Shown: piece by piece, positions 43,791 to 53,008 of the stretch | How positions within the stretch are numbered: the first letter of the stretch is position 1 | Layout of the letters: each line of letters starts with the position of its first letter | From: Bradyrhizobium commune | Lineage (GTDB): Bacteria > Pseudomonadota > Alphaproteobacteria > Rhizobiales > Xanthobacteraceae | NCBI RefSeq assembly: GCF_015624505.1 | Contig: NZ_CP061379.1 | Location: forward strand, 2,418,001-2,482,000 | Direction: 5' to 3' | DNA: 64,000 bases | Notes under the pieces: generated by a model | Seen by the model: the letters and a program-made list of their open reading frames with translations, nothing else | What the model was told of the DNA's origin: nothing | Databases searched by the model: none | Made by a program: the position numbers and the translations under genes

Positions 43791-44728
43791 GCGGAGCGAC
43801 GCACGACCGGGCGGCGCTTGACGATCGCCGCGGCTTCGCCGCTTTTGGCGATGGCCGCGGCTTCATCGTTGTCGTGGTGCTCTGGATGCTGGCTGCACTC
43901 GCCGCGCTCGCACTGATCTACCTGACCTATGTCACCAACACCGCCGTCACCGTTGCCGTCAACGCCGACCGGTTGCAGGCCGACGCGCTGATGAACGCCG
44001 GCCTCGAGCTCACGGCCTACCGGCTGACCGCGCAGAACGAGGCGACACGCCCGACCAGCGGCACCTTCAACGCCCGCGTCGGAGCGGGCCGGGTGAGTGT
44101 GACGTTCCGCTCGGAGGCCGCACGCATCGATCTCAACATGGCACCGAAGCCAATTCTCGCGGGCCTGATGATGGCGCTCGGCGTCTCCGAGACGGATGCG
44201 CCGACCTATGCCGACCGGATCATGGCGTGGCGGTCATCGACCGAGGCGGGCCAGGACAATCCCGAGGATTCGTACTACCGTACGCTCGGCGCGCCCTATC
44301 TGCCGCGCCACGCGCCGTTCCCGCACAGCGACGAGCTGTGGCTCGTGCGCGGCATTCCACCGGCCGTGATCGAGCGCGTGCTGCCCTACGTCACCGTGTT
44401 CAGCAACATGCGCACGGTGAACGTGCTGGACGCCGCGCCGCAAGTGGTGGCGGCGTTGCCCGGCATGACGCCGGAGACCCTGCAACGGCTGCTGCGCGAC
44501 CGCGCCGATCCCAACGTCGACCCGCGATCCCTGGTCGGGCTCGCCGGCAGCGCCAGCGCGACGACCGAGGGCGCGAAGACCTACCGCCTGACGATCGCCG
44601 CGGAATCGCCGGCACACCGCGCGAGCGCGGCCGAGATCGTCATCCTGCTTCTCGACAGCGGCGATGAGCCCTATCGTGTATTGTCGTGGCACAACGCCTT
44701 CGACGGCTCCGCCGGAAAGCCTCTGTAA
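43787..44728 (+). CDS. gspK: Type II secretion minor pseudopilin GspK
   Basis: The protein is 313 residues from a TTG at 43787, overlapping the gspJ stop in TTGA, with GAGGAG eight bases upstream. The N-terminal helix (DGRG-FIVVVVLWMLAALAAL) lacks Glu5, as is normal for GspK, which caps the pseudopilus. The GspK body is visible (EAARIDLNMAPKPILAGLM, YVTVFSNMRTVNVLDAAP, PGMTPETLQRLL). Confidence 0.9.
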   Translation: MSGATHDRAALDDRRGFAAFGDGRGFIVVVVLWMLAALAALALIYLTYVTNTAVTVAVNADRLQADALMNAGLELTAYRLTAQNEATRPTSGTFNARVGAGRVSVTFRSEAARIDLNMAPKPILAGLMMALGVSETDAPTYADRIMAWRSSTEAGQDNPEDSYYRTLGAPYLPRHAPFPHSDELWLVRGIPPAVIERVLPYVTVFSNMRTVNVLDAAPQVVAALPGMTPETLQRLLRDRADPNVDPRSLVGLAGSASATTEGAKTYRLTIAAESPAHRASAAEIVILLLDSGDEPYRVLSWHNAFDGSAGKPL

Positions 44729-44729
44729 G

Positions 44730-45767
44730 ATGAGCTCGCTCAGTTCCCTTCGCGCCATTCTCGATGCCTGGACCGGTACGGTGGCAGGCTCCGTTGTCGC
44801 CGGGCTTGAGCGGATGGTGTCGCCGCGCCTGGTGCGGCTGGTCGAGGATGACAAGGGCATATTCGCACTGGAGACTGCGAAGCCGGAGAACAGCCTCAAG
44901 ACCATCGCGTTCGAGGACGGCAAGTTCGCTGCCGCCGGTCTCGCCCAGATCGTTCGCGGCAGCCGCGTCGAGATTGTGCTACGGCCGGCGCGCTTCCTGT
45001 TTCGCCCGCTGGAGCTGCCGGCGCGAGCGGCCGATTTCCTCGACGGCATCGTGCGGGCGCAGATCGATCGGCTGACGCCCTGGAGCGCCGCTGAGGCCGT
45101 GTTCGGTTGCAGCGTGCCAGTGGCCCAAGGCAGCGAGGGCATCACCACGCTGATCGCAGCGGCCCCGCGCAGGCTGGCCATGGGTTGTGTCGAGGCGGTG
45201 TCCCCCTATCATCCGTCCGCGATCGCGATCGTGACGGAGGCTGCCGAGGGCGGGCGCATCAAGGTGTTCGAGCAGAGGTCGCGCGGTGCGGTCGATCCGG
45301 CCCGGTTGAGCCGGACGCTGCAGATGGTGCTGGGCGTTGCCGCAATCGTCGCCGTAGCCGGATCGATCGCCGCCGGCTATCTCGCCGACAGCCTCAGCGC
45401 GCAGGAGAGCGAGCTCGAGCGCCAGATCACCCAGCGCCGCGCCGCGATCCGCGGCAGCGATGGCGGCGAGCGCTCGCCGCTCGCGCTGCTGGAGCGGCGC
45501 AAATACGACACGCCGGCGAGCGTGATCGTGCTGGAATCGCTGAGCCGCGTTCTGCCGGACCACACTTATGTCACCGAGCTGCACCTGGCCGGCGACAAGC
45601 TCCAGATCGCCGGCATCACGCGCGATGCGCCTTCGCTGATCCCGCTGATCGAGCAGTCCCAGCATTTTGCCCGCGCGACCTTCTATGCCCCGACCACGCG
45701 CGCCGCGTCGGATCCCGGCGAGCGCTTCCACATCGAGGCGCAGATCGAGCCGAGGAACGCGCCATGA
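44730..45767 (+). CDS. gspL: Type II secretion protein GspL (PilN-like)
   Basis: The protein is 345 residues from the ATG at 44730, one base after the gspK stop. Residues about 1-200 resemble the cytoplasmic actin-like or PilM-like part (FLFRPLELPARAADFL, QIDRLTPWSAAEAVFG). One membrane segment lies at about residues 215-235 (VLGVAAIVAVAGSIAAGYLA) with a PilN-type periplasmic tail (ALLERRKYDTPASVIVLE). GspL recruits GspE to the inner membrane. Confidence 0.85.
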   Translation: MSSLSSLRAILDAWTGTVAGSVVAGLERMVSPRLVRLVEDDKGIFALETAKPENSLKTIAFEDGKFAAAGLAQIVRGSRVEIVLRPARFLFRPLELPARAADFLDGIVRAQIDRLTPWSAAEAVFGCSVPVAQGSEGITTLIAAAPRRLAMGCVEAVSPYHPSAIAIVTEAAEGGRIKVFEQRSRGAVDPARLSRTLQMVLGVAAIVAVAGSIAAGYLADSLSAQESELERQITQRRAAIRGSDGGERSPLALLERRKYDTPASVIVLESLSRVLPDHTYVTELHLAGDKLQIAGITRDAPSLIPLIEQSQHFARATFYAPTTRAASDPGERFHIEAQIEPRNAP

Positions 45768-46357
45768 GCACGGGCATGAGCGCGCCGGGCATCGCGAGCG
45801 GAAATGCAGTTGCGCGGGCGCTGCACGGCTCGCCGCTGATCGCGGTCACGCTCTATCTCGCGGTGACGGGCGGGCTGTTGCTGATGGCGGGCCTGTCGAT
45901 CGCCGACGTCATCGCCCACCGCCAGGCGCTGGCACAGACCTCCGACCTGCTCGACCAGCTGCGCGGCCGCAAGGGAGCGGCCAAGAATGCCGCGGCAGCC
46001 CTGGCCGAGCATCCCGGCACGCCGTTCCTGGAAGGGCCGACCGTGACGGTCGCCGGCGCCAATCTGTTGCAGCGGGTCGCGGCCGCCGTCGGCAATGTCG
46101 GCGGCTCAGTGCAGTCCTCGCAGGTCGACCTAACAGGCGCGCAAGTGAAGGACGGCTTCGTCGGCCTCGTCGTCAGCTGCGAGCTGGAGCAGCCGGCGCT
46201 GCAGAAGGTTCTCTACGATCTCGAAGCCGGCATGCCGTTCCTGTTCGTCGATCAGCTCGACGTCCAGGTGCCGCAGACGACGGCTTTGAGCGATGCCGGC
46301 ACCGGCCGCATCAGGGTGATCTTGGGCGTTTCCGGCCAGTGGCAGGCGGGGAAGTAG
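45764..46357 (+). CDS. gspM: Type II secretion protein GspM
   Basis: The protein is 197 residues, starting in an ATGA overlap with the gspL stop. One membrane helix near residues 25-48 (LIAVTLYLAVTGGLLLMAG) is followed by a coiled segment and a GspM-type periplasmic domain (ATVTVAGANLLQRVAAAVG region, LVVSCELEQPALQKVLYDLE). It is the partner of GspL in the inner-membrane assembly platform. Confidence 0.85.
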   Translation: MSTGMSAPGIASGNAVARALHGSPLIAVTLYLAVTGGLLLMAGLSIADVIAHRQALAQTSDLLDQLRGRKGAAKNAAAALAEHPGTPFLEGPTVTVAGANLLQRVAAAVGNVGGSVQSSQVDLTGAQVKDGFVGLVVSCELEQPALQKVLYDLEAGMPFLFVDQLDVQVPQTTALSDAGTGRIRVILGVSGQWQAGK

Positions 46358-46500
46358 GGCGGGATTTTCAGGCATGGCAACATGCCGGACGCAAAGGCGG
46401 GTTCCGGAGCAGGTTGATGGCGAGGCGCATCGGGCCTAGTTTGCTGAGGAAGGCTTGCCGCGTGCTGGCGCGGCCGCAATGGAACTTGCAAGGAATTCTG

Positions 46501-47202
46501 ATGTCCGGATGGCTGAGACCGACGGGATTGGCCGTGTTGTGCGCGGTGGTGGGCATTGCCGAAACGATGGCCGCCACCTCGTCGCGCATTGATATCCTGC
46601 CCGACGAAGTCGCAGGCACTCCCTCCGAGAGCATCGATGTCGGCGCGTTGCGGCCGATCGCCAGTCCCGCGCGGGCTGTGAGCAAGCCGGCTCTCCGCGG
46701 CAATCCGCTGTGGTCGGTGCCGTTCTCGGCGCTGACCGTGACCCAGGAGCGCCCGATCTTCTCGGCGACGCGCCGGCCACCGCCGCGCGCGGTCGCCGTG
46801 TCCCCGGTTGAAGAGACGCATGCGCCGCCGCCGCCGAAGCCGGCCGACGCGCCACCGCCGCTGACGCTGGTCGGGGCCGTGATCGGCGAGGGCGATGCGA
46901 TCGCGATCCTCGTCAACCGCATCGACCAGAAGGTCGTTCGCCTGCGCCAGGGCGAGTCGCTCGACGGCTGGTCGCTGACCGCGGTTCAGCCGCGCGAGGT
47001 GACGTTCAAGCAGGGCGATCGCAGCGAAGTGCTGGCGCTGCAACGGCCGGACGGGACGACTGCGCCTGCCGGCTCGCCCGCAACCGCGCCTGCGCCGGCG
47101 GATGCCGAAGGCAAGCTGACGATGCCGACCACGGCCAACACGTCGTTCGCGCCCTTCGCGCCGCGGTCCACGCCGAAGAACGGCGAGTCGGACGGGCTCT
47201 GA
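46501..47202 (+). CDS. GspC/GspN-like type II secretion protein
   Basis: The protein is 233 residues from the ATG at 46501 (AAGGAA five bases upstream). An N-terminal leader or anchor (LAVLCAVVGIAETMAA) is followed by a proline-rich linker and an HR-like domain: QERPIFSATRRPPPRA, then LTLVGAVIGEGDAIAILVN and RQGESLDGWSLTAVQP. This resembles the homology region of GspC and PilP that contacts the secretin. It lacks the usual PDZ domain. The gap from gspM is 143 bases with an in-frame ATG at 46417, so a longer form is possible. Confidence 0.75.
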   Translation: MSGWLRPTGLAVLCAVVGIAETMAATSSRIDILPDEVAGTPSESIDVGALRPIASPARAVSKPALRGNPLWSVPFSALTVTQERPIFSATRRPPPRAVAVSPVEETHAPPPPKPADAPPPLTLVGAVIGEGDAIAILVNRIDQKVVRLRQGESLDGWSLTAVQPREVTFKQGDRSEVLALQRPDGTTAPAGSPATAPAPADAEGKLTMPTTANTSFAPFAPRSTPKNGESDGL

Positions 47203-47298
47203 TCGCCGTCCGATGCCATTGCCTGAGCCGTCCAACCGCCTTAAGACGCGCCTTCAAGGCCCTGCGCCGGGCCGATCGAGCGCCGGGAAGGATGCGGC

Positions 47299-48870
47299 TT
47301 GACCGACACGCAGACTGACGCGCCGGGCAAGGCCGACGATCGGGGCGGTGCCGGCCGCGGCCGCCGGCTCATTCGCGGCTGGTCGGCGAATCTGGTCCAG
47401 ATGATGCTGGGCCTGACCCAGCAGCTGCTGCTGATCCCGGCCTTCCTGCACGTCTGGAGCGGCGATGTGCTCGCGGCGTGGCTGGCGATCTATGCGGCCG
47501 GCAGCCTCATCGTCGTCGCGGATGCGGGATTGCAGCTTCGCGCCATCAACCGGTTTCTCGCTTTCAAATCCTGCGTCGATTGCGACGGGCGGACTGCGAA
47601 TTTCTATGCGGCGATGCTGCGGATCTATCTCGCTGTCGTGGCGGTGCTGGCTGTGCTGTTGCTGCTTGCCACGTCTCTGATTCCGCCCTCGGTGGTATTC
47701 GGGTTTCGCGGGACCGCGTCCTTCGATTCCGCGTTCGTGGTGATGACACTGGGAATGCTGGTGAGCCTGCCTGCAAACGTCGCCTCCGCCCTCTATCGGG
47801 CGCGCGGCCAATATGGTCGCACGGCGTGGCTCTTGAACGGCGCATTGCTGCTCGGTCAGATCGCGCAGCTTTTTGCGATCGCGCGGTTCGGCAGCCTTGT
47901 CGCCGTCGCAATCGCCTACGTCTCGATGCAGATCCTGCTGGCTGCCGTCCTTCTCGTCGACGCGCCGCATCTGTTTCCGTTCCTGCGCCGTGATCTGCGT
48001 CGCGCGCGATCGTGGTCCGCGTCGCTGCGCTGGAGCGTCGGGCAGTTCGGCCGCGCATTTCCCTTTGCCATCGCCAACGTCACCGAGCTCGCGCTCGTCA
48101 ATCTTCCGGTGCTGCTGGTCTCCGCGCTCGTCACCGACCGCGTCGCGGTGGCGCAGTGGGGGTTGACGCGCGTGATCGCGAGCCTCGTGCGCGGGCTCTG
48201 CCTGCAACTGGCGCTTCCGCTCGCCGCCGAACTCGGTCATGACTACGCCATCGGCGATCGTGAGCGCCTGAGCCGGCTTTATGCGCGTGGATCGGTGTTC
48301 GTCACGATCCTGGCGAGCTCGGTTGTCGCCGCGCTGATGCCGTTCTGGGGCGACTTCTTTACGTTGTGGACGCACGGGAGCATTCCCTACGACGCGCCCC
48401 TTGCGGTCACCCTTCTGCTCGGTTCGGCCGCCGCGGCGCCGTCGCTGCTGGCATTGGCATTCGCCAGCCACAGCAATCGCGGCGATCTCCTGATCCGCGG
48501 CAAGGGGCTGCAGCTCGTGGTTTTCCTGGTGTTGTCCTTTGTCCTGACGCCCCGGCTCGGGCCGCTGGGCGCAGCCCTTGCCATCGTCGCGAGCGACATC
48601 CTGGTGCAATCCGGCCTGCTGGCCTTCGTAATCATAGGACAGACCCTGGAGCATCCGGTTCGGCACACCGGATTCCTGATCCTCGTCTCTGTCACCATCG
48701 TGCTGTCCGGCTGGGGCGCCGGCCTCGCGGCCGCGTGGCTCGCGCCGGGCACGGGGCTCGTCCATTTTTTCGCGGAATGTGCAATCTGGCTGAGCTTCGC
48801 AGGGGCCGCGGCAAGTCCCCTGATGGTCAAGGGATTTCGGCAAACATTGATCGCCGCCATCCCGCGCTAA
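47299..48870 (+). CDS. Polysaccharide flippase (Wzx-like)
   Basis: The protein is 523 residues from a TTG at 47299 (GGGAAGGA six bases upstream). About twelve to fourteen hydrophobic segments have the MATE/Wzx arrangement: LIRGWSANLVQMMLGLTQQL at the N-terminus and central helices ending VALVNLPVLLVSALVTD-like, then LLLGSAAAAPSLLALAFA. It would flip a lipid-linked saccharide across the inner membrane. It starts the surface-polysaccharide region and is followed by glycosyltransferase and sugar-aminotransferase genes. Confidence 0.82.
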   Translation: MTDTQTDAPGKADDRGGAGRGRRLIRGWSANLVQMMLGLTQQLLLIPAFLHVWSGDVLAAWLAIYAAGSLIVVADAGLQLRAINRFLAFKSCVDCDGRTANFYAAMLRIYLAVVAVLAVLLLLATSLIPPSVVFGFRGTASFDSAFVVMTLGMLVSLPANVASALYRARGQYGRTAWLLNGALLLGQIAQLFAIARFGSLVAVAIAYVSMQILLAAVLLVDAPHLFPFLRRDLRRARSWSASLRWSVGQFGRAFPFAIANVTELALVNLPVLLVSALVTDRVAVAQWGLTRVIASLVRGLCLQLALPLAAELGHDYAIGDRERLSRLYARGSVFVTILASSVVAALMPFWGDFFTLWTHGSIPYDAPLAVTLLLGSAAAAPSLLALAFASHSNRGDLLIRGKGLQLVVFLVLSFVLTPRLGPLGAALAIVASDILVQSGLLAFVIIGQTLEHPVRHTGFLILVSVTIVLSGWGAGLAAAWLAPGTGLVHFFAECAIWLSFAGAAASPLMVKGFRQTLIAAIPR

Positions 48871-48995
48871 GCCCCGGATTTTGCTTGACCTTCGGGGAGG
48901 GCGGAGGTTGAGTGCGCGCGACCTGCCAAGGCTAGGTCCCCCAAGGCATCTCATCCTATCCAAGACGATCTATCCAAAGACAATCGGACGCGTTT

Positions 48996-50087
48996 GTGAG
49001 GCTTTTCCAGAACTGCAGGTACTATCCCTCGCTGCGCCCGAGGCTTCGCGACCTGACCCGGCACACCCCGACATTTGCCGGCAAGATGGATGTGTTCAAG
49101 CAGTTCCGCCATGCCGGATGCCACATCCTGCTGCCGGTCGACCAACGCGCCGAATGGGCATTTTTCGCTTACGGGGATGACCTGGAGGTGCAGCGGGTCT
49201 GGGCCAGCGAGCAGGGCATGAAGGCGCGCGCCACGGCCGCCGAAATCCTCAAGGCCCAGATCGAGCATCATCGCGCGGACGTGTTCTACAACCAGGACAC
49301 CACCGGCTGGCCGTCCGATTTCATCAACAGCCTGCCCGGATGCGTGAGGCACGTCATCGCCTGGCATGCGGCGCCGCTTCTCGACGTGGCGTTCGCCGAC
49401 TACGACCTCGTCGTCTGCAATTTCCCCTCGATCCTCGCCTCGATCGCCGCCCGCGGCGCACGGACGGACTATTTCTTTCCCGGCTATGATCGCGAGCTCG
49501 ATCCGTTCGCCGCGCGCCAGGACCGGCCCATCGACGTGCTGTTCGTCGGCGGCTATTCGCGCCATCACCGGCAGCGCGCCGCCGTGCTCGAGCAGGTGGC
49601 GGGGCTCGCGGGTGAGCATCATGTCGTGTATCACCTCGACAGGTCGCGGCTGTGCCGTCTGGCCGAATCTCCGATCGGCCGGCTGCTGCCGCTGGCCGAG
49701 CACAGGCGGCCCGAGGCGGTCAGGTCGATTGCACAGCCTCCCGTCTTTGGGCGCGACTATTACGAGGTTCTCGGCGCGGCCAAGATCGTGCTCAACGGCG
49801 CCATCGACATGTCGGGCGAGGATCGCGGCAACATGCGCTGTTTCGAGGCGATGGGCGCGGCGTCGCTTCTTCTGTCGGATGATGGTAACTATCCCGAGGG
49901 GATGGTCGATGGGGACACGCTCGTGACGTACAGCTCGCCCGAAGATGCGGTCAGGCAGATTCGCAGGCTGCTCGACGATTCGGCGCTATGGGCAAAGATC
50001 GCGCGCGCCGGCCACGACATGCTGACGACGCGCTATTCCAAAGAGGTGCAATGGCAGCGCTTCGAAGCGCTCGTCGCGTCGCTTTAG
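48996..50087 (+). CDS. CgeB-like glycosyltransferase family protein
   Basis: The protein is 363 residues from a GTG at 48996. Residues about 1-160 form a first Rossmann-like part (ADVFYNQDTTGWPSDFI, RHVIAWHAAPLLD), and the second part has DVLFVGGYSRHHRQRAAVLE and the C-terminal donor-site-like segment MRCFEAMGAASLLLSDDGNY. This is the CgeB/GT1-like group common in polysaccharide loci. Donor and acceptor are unknown. It ends nine bases before the aminotransferase gene. Confidence 0.78.
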   Translation: MRLFQNCRYYPSLRPRLRDLTRHTPTFAGKMDVFKQFRHAGCHILLPVDQRAEWAFFAYGDDLEVQRVWASEQGMKARATAAEILKAQIEHHRADVFYNQDTTGWPSDFINSLPGCVRHVIAWHAAPLLDVAFADYDLVVCNFPSILASIAARGARTDYFFPGYDRELDPFAARQDRPIDVLFVGGYSRHHRQRAAVLEQVAGLAGEHHVVYHLDRSRLCRLAESPIGRLLPLAEHRRPEAVRSIAQPPVFGRDYYEVLGAAKIVLNGAIDMSGEDRGNMRCFEAMGAASLLLSDDGNYPEGMVDGDTLVTYSSPEDAVRQIRRLLDDSALWAKIARAGHDMLTTRYSKEVQWQRFEALVASL

Positions 50088-50096
50088 AAAGTCCAC

Positions 50097-51212
50097 ATGA
50101 CAGACAGCTTCATTCCGATTTCAAAGCCGACGATCGGCCCGCGCGAGAGAGAACTGGTTCTGGCCGCGCTGGATTCCGGCTGGGTCTCCTCGATCGGCGA
50201 ATATATCGACCGGTTCGAGGCGGAGTTCGCCAAATATTGCGGCACCCGCTACGCGCTGGCGGTGAGCAACGGCACGACCGCGCTTCACCTTGCGTTCGCG
50301 ACGCTCGACCTGAAACCGGGCGACGAGGTCATCGTGCCCGACCTCACCTTTGTCGCAACGGCGAATGCGGTGGCCTACACCGGCGCGACGCCGGTGCTGG
50401 CCGACGTCGATCCCGACACGCTGTGTCTCGATCCCGCCTCCGTCCGTGCGCTGATCTCGCCTCGCACCAAGGCGATCGTTCCGGTGCATCTCTACGGCCA
50501 CCCCGCGGACATGGACGCGCTGACGGAAATCGCGGACTCGCATGGCATTGCCATCATCGAGGACGCGGCGGAGGCGCATGGCGCGGAATATCGGGGGCGT
50601 CGTGTCGGCGGTCTCGGCAAATGCGGCGTCTTCTCCTTCTACGGCAACAAGGTGATCACGACCGGCGAAGGCGGCATGCTGACCACCGACGACGAGGCGT
50701 TCTGGCAGCGCGCCAAGCGCCTGCGCGATCACGCGATGAGCCCGACCCGGCGCTACTTCCACGAGGAGCGCGGCTTCAACTACAGGATCACCAATCTCCA
50801 GGCCGCGCTCGGCGTCGCCCAGCTCGAACGGATCGGTGAGTTTCTGGCCCGTCGGGCCGAGATCATGGACTGGTATCGGCAAGTCGTCGGTGTTAGCGAC
50901 AGCGTTCGGCTCAACCGGGTGAAGAACTGGGCGAAGAGCGCCTATTGGATGGTTTGTCTCGAGGTCGATGCCTTCGACGCCGAGCGGCGCGACGAGTTCA
51001 TGCGGCTGCTGAAAGCGCGCGGTATCGATTCCCGGCCCTATTTCTGCACGATGTCGGCGATGCCGATGTACCGGCAGAAGGGACTGCCCGTGGCCGGCCG
51101 CAAGGCGGATATCGGTCTCAACCTGCCGTCTTATTTCGACATGACGAAGTCGGATGTCGAGCGCATCGGCAGCGAAGTGAACGACATCCTGAAATCGATG
51201 GGCGTGGTGTGA
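50097..51212 (+). CDS. DegT/DnrJ/EryC1 sugar aminotransferase, perosamine-synthase-like
   Basis: The protein is 371 residues. It is a PLP enzyme with the family features: AVSNGTTALHLAF, VPDLTFVATANAVAYTG, IIEDAAEAHGA and PLP Lys185 in FYGNKVITTGEGGML. The stretch RRYFHEERGFNYRITNLQAA is typical of 4-aminotransferases such as perosamine synthase, which aminate a 4-keto-6-deoxy nucleotide sugar. Which keto-sugar is supplied cannot be seen, since no dehydratase gene is in the window. Confidence 0.88.
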   Translation: MTDSFIPISKPTIGPRERELVLAALDSGWVSSIGEYIDRFEAEFAKYCGTRYALAVSNGTTALHLAFATLDLKPGDEVIVPDLTFVATANAVAYTGATPVLADVDPDTLCLDPASVRALISPRTKAIVPVHLYGHPADMDALTEIADSHGIAIIEDAAEAHGAEYRGRRVGGLGKCGVFSFYGNKVITTGEGGMLTTDDEAFWQRAKRLRDHAMSPTRRYFHEERGFNYRITNLQAALGVAQLERIGEFLARRAEIMDWYRQVVGVSDSVRLNRVKNWAKSAYWMVCLEVDAFDAERRDEFMRLLKARGIDSRPYFCTMSAMPMYRQKGLPVAGRKADIGLNLPSYFDMTKSDVERIGSEVNDILKSMGVV

Positions 51213-52327
51213 GCGTCAGGCTCGGCGTCATCGCGCTTGCCGGTCCGAACAACGGCGGGACTTACCAGTATACGCTGGCGATGCTTCACGGCCTCCAGCA
51301 TGTCGTTGGCTTCGACATCACCCTTTATGGCGACCCGACCAACCCGGACTTCCTCGAGTTCGGCTATCCGATCCGTCCTTTCGAGGAGAGCCGCTGGCGG
51401 CAGTTGACCGCGCTGGCCGCGCACCGGTTGCATGTTAGGCTGCCCGATCCATTCGGTTCTGAGGATTTGCTGCTTGCGCCGATCTTCTCGCTGGCCCTCT
51501 TGCATACGTCAAAACCGTTCGCCTTCACGCTGCATGATTTGCAGGAGAACTACTATCCGCAGAATTTTTCGGCCCGGCAGCGGATCTGGCGGCACGCGAT
51601 CTACGCAGGCCTGCTCGGCCGCGCGCGGCGCGTGATATGCGAGTCGCGCTACGTCAAGGCCGACATTGTCGGCTCGTTCGGCGTCGCGGATGAACGGATC
51701 GAGATCATTGCCGCTCCGCCGCAGCGTCAGTTCATGACCGCGCAATCGGACGCCGAGCTCGACGAGGTGCGCCGGCGACTGCAATTGCCGTCGCGGTTCC
51801 TGTTCTACCCGGCGCAGTTCTGGGTCCACAAGAATCATCTGCGGTTGGTCGAGGCCTTCAACGAAGTCCTCAAGGAGGCGCCCGATCTCAAGCTGGTGCT
51901 GACGGGAAAACAACGCGACGAATATCGCAACGTAATGGACGCGGTGGCTCGGCTGGGTCTCGACCAAAGCGTTGTGCATGTCGGCTTCGTCGAGCGCGAC
52001 GAGCTCCAGGCGATCTACCGGCTCGCCACGGCGCTTGTGATGCCGTCTCTGTTCGAGAGCATCAGTATCCCGGTCTACGAAGCCTTTCTGGCCGGCGCGC
52101 CGGTGATTGCCTCCGGCATCCATGGCATTCCGGAACAGGTCGGCGACGGCGCGCTGTTGTTCGATCCGACGTCGGTCGCCTCGATCAGGGACGCCATTCT
52201 GGCCGTCGTCAGGGATGGCGATCTCGCGAGGACGCTCACGGCAAAGGCACGCGAGCGGATGGAGAAGATGACGCCGGAGCACTACGGGGAGCAGCTCCAG
52301 TCGCTCCTGAGCGACATGCAGGCGTGA
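51209..52327 (+). CDS. Glycosyltransferase family 4
   Basis: The protein is 372 residues from a GTG at 51209, overlapping the upstream stop in GTGA. The N-terminal loop is GPNNGGTYQYTLAMLHGL. The second domain has the GT4 pattern: FLFYPAQFWVHKNHLRLVEAF, KLVLTGKQRDEY and the donor-site ALVMPSLFESISIPVYEAFL followed by APVIASGIHGIPEQVG. It is a retaining transferase, translationally coupled to the sugar aminotransferase, so it may add the aminated sugar. Confidence 0.9.
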   Translation: MSVRLGVIALAGPNNGGTYQYTLAMLHGLQHVVGFDITLYGDPTNPDFLEFGYPIRPFEESRWRQLTALAAHRLHVRLPDPFGSEDLLLAPIFSLALLHTSKPFAFTLHDLQENYYPQNFSARQRIWRHAIYAGLLGRARRVICESRYVKADIVGSFGVADERIEIIAAPPQRQFMTAQSDAELDEVRRRLQLPSRFLFYPAQFWVHKNHLRLVEAFNEVLKEAPDLKLVLTGKQRDEYRNVMDAVARLGLDQSVVHVGFVERDELQAIYRLATALVMPSLFESISIPVYEAFLAGAPVIASGIHGIPEQVGDGALLFDPTSVASIRDAILAVVRDGDLARTLTAKARERMEKMTPEHYGEQLQSLLSDMQA

Positions 52328-52357
52328 CCTCCGGAGAGTGCCCGGGTCGCGCTTCTT

Positions 52358-53008
52358 TTACGTATTGCCTGTCCGTCGCGCGACGTAGCAGCGCTGGTAG
52401 ACCAAGGCTTCGGGCAGATGGGGGATGAGAGCCTCTCCGAACGGAAGCCTGATCATCGCCGCTGCGGCGATCCCTCCGATTCCAGCCCTCCAGTAGGCAT
52501 TCAAATTGCGCCATTGGAGGATCGAGAGGCCGTGTCTGGCAAGCATCTGCACGATGCCGGAATGCGTGTAGTACGACCGGTGCTCGTTCGCGCCTATGAT
52601 CGGCGCGGAGAGAATGAAAACGCCATCATGCTCGCGGACCAGCTTCTGAAGGAACGCATCCTGCTCGGCCGCCGAGAGATAATAGAGGCATTCGATTGCT
52701 GCGATGACATCATAGCCGGCGAAGCTGACGGTCAGAAAATCCGACACCTCGAAGCTCGCAGAGGGGAGGTCCAGCGCTTGCGCGCGCGAGACGGCGATTG
52801 CGCTGATGTCGATCCCCTTGACGCTCTTCGCGCGAGAAAAGATCGTCGAGGTGAGATGACCCTCGCCGCATCCAAGCTCCAGGACGGAGCGGCCGTCTAC
52901 ATAAGGCGTGATGACCTTCCCGAGCGCCCGATCGCGGCGTCCCGCGTGCTTGAGGCCCCAGGGGTCGGGAGAGCTGTAGTGCGCGTCAAAATCAATCGCG
53001 GTCCGCAT
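52358..53008 (-). CDS. Class I SAM-dependent methyltransferase (NodS-like)
   Basis: The protein is 216 residues. Motif I is SVLELGCGEGHLT, with the acidic strand-2 end at VKGIDISAIAV, SFEVSDFLTVSF for motif II, and AAIECLYYLSAAEQ for the post-motif. It begins YSSPDPWGLKHAGRRDRAL, an opening seen in NodS and related sugar methyltransferases. The gene starts inside the last 17 bases of the polymerase-like gene upstream on this strand. A sugar methylation role is inferred. Confidence 0.86.
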   Translation of the reverse strand: MRTAIDFDAHYSSPDPWGLKHAGRRDRALGKVITPYVDGRSVLELGCGEGHLTSTIFSRAKSVKGIDISAIAVSRAQALDLPSASFEVSDFLTVSFAGYDVIAAIECLYYLSAAEQDAFLQKLVREHDGVFILSAPIIGANEHRSYYTHSGIVQMLARHGLSILQWRNLNAYWRAGIGGIAAAAMIRLPFGEALIPHLPEALVYQRCYVARRTGNT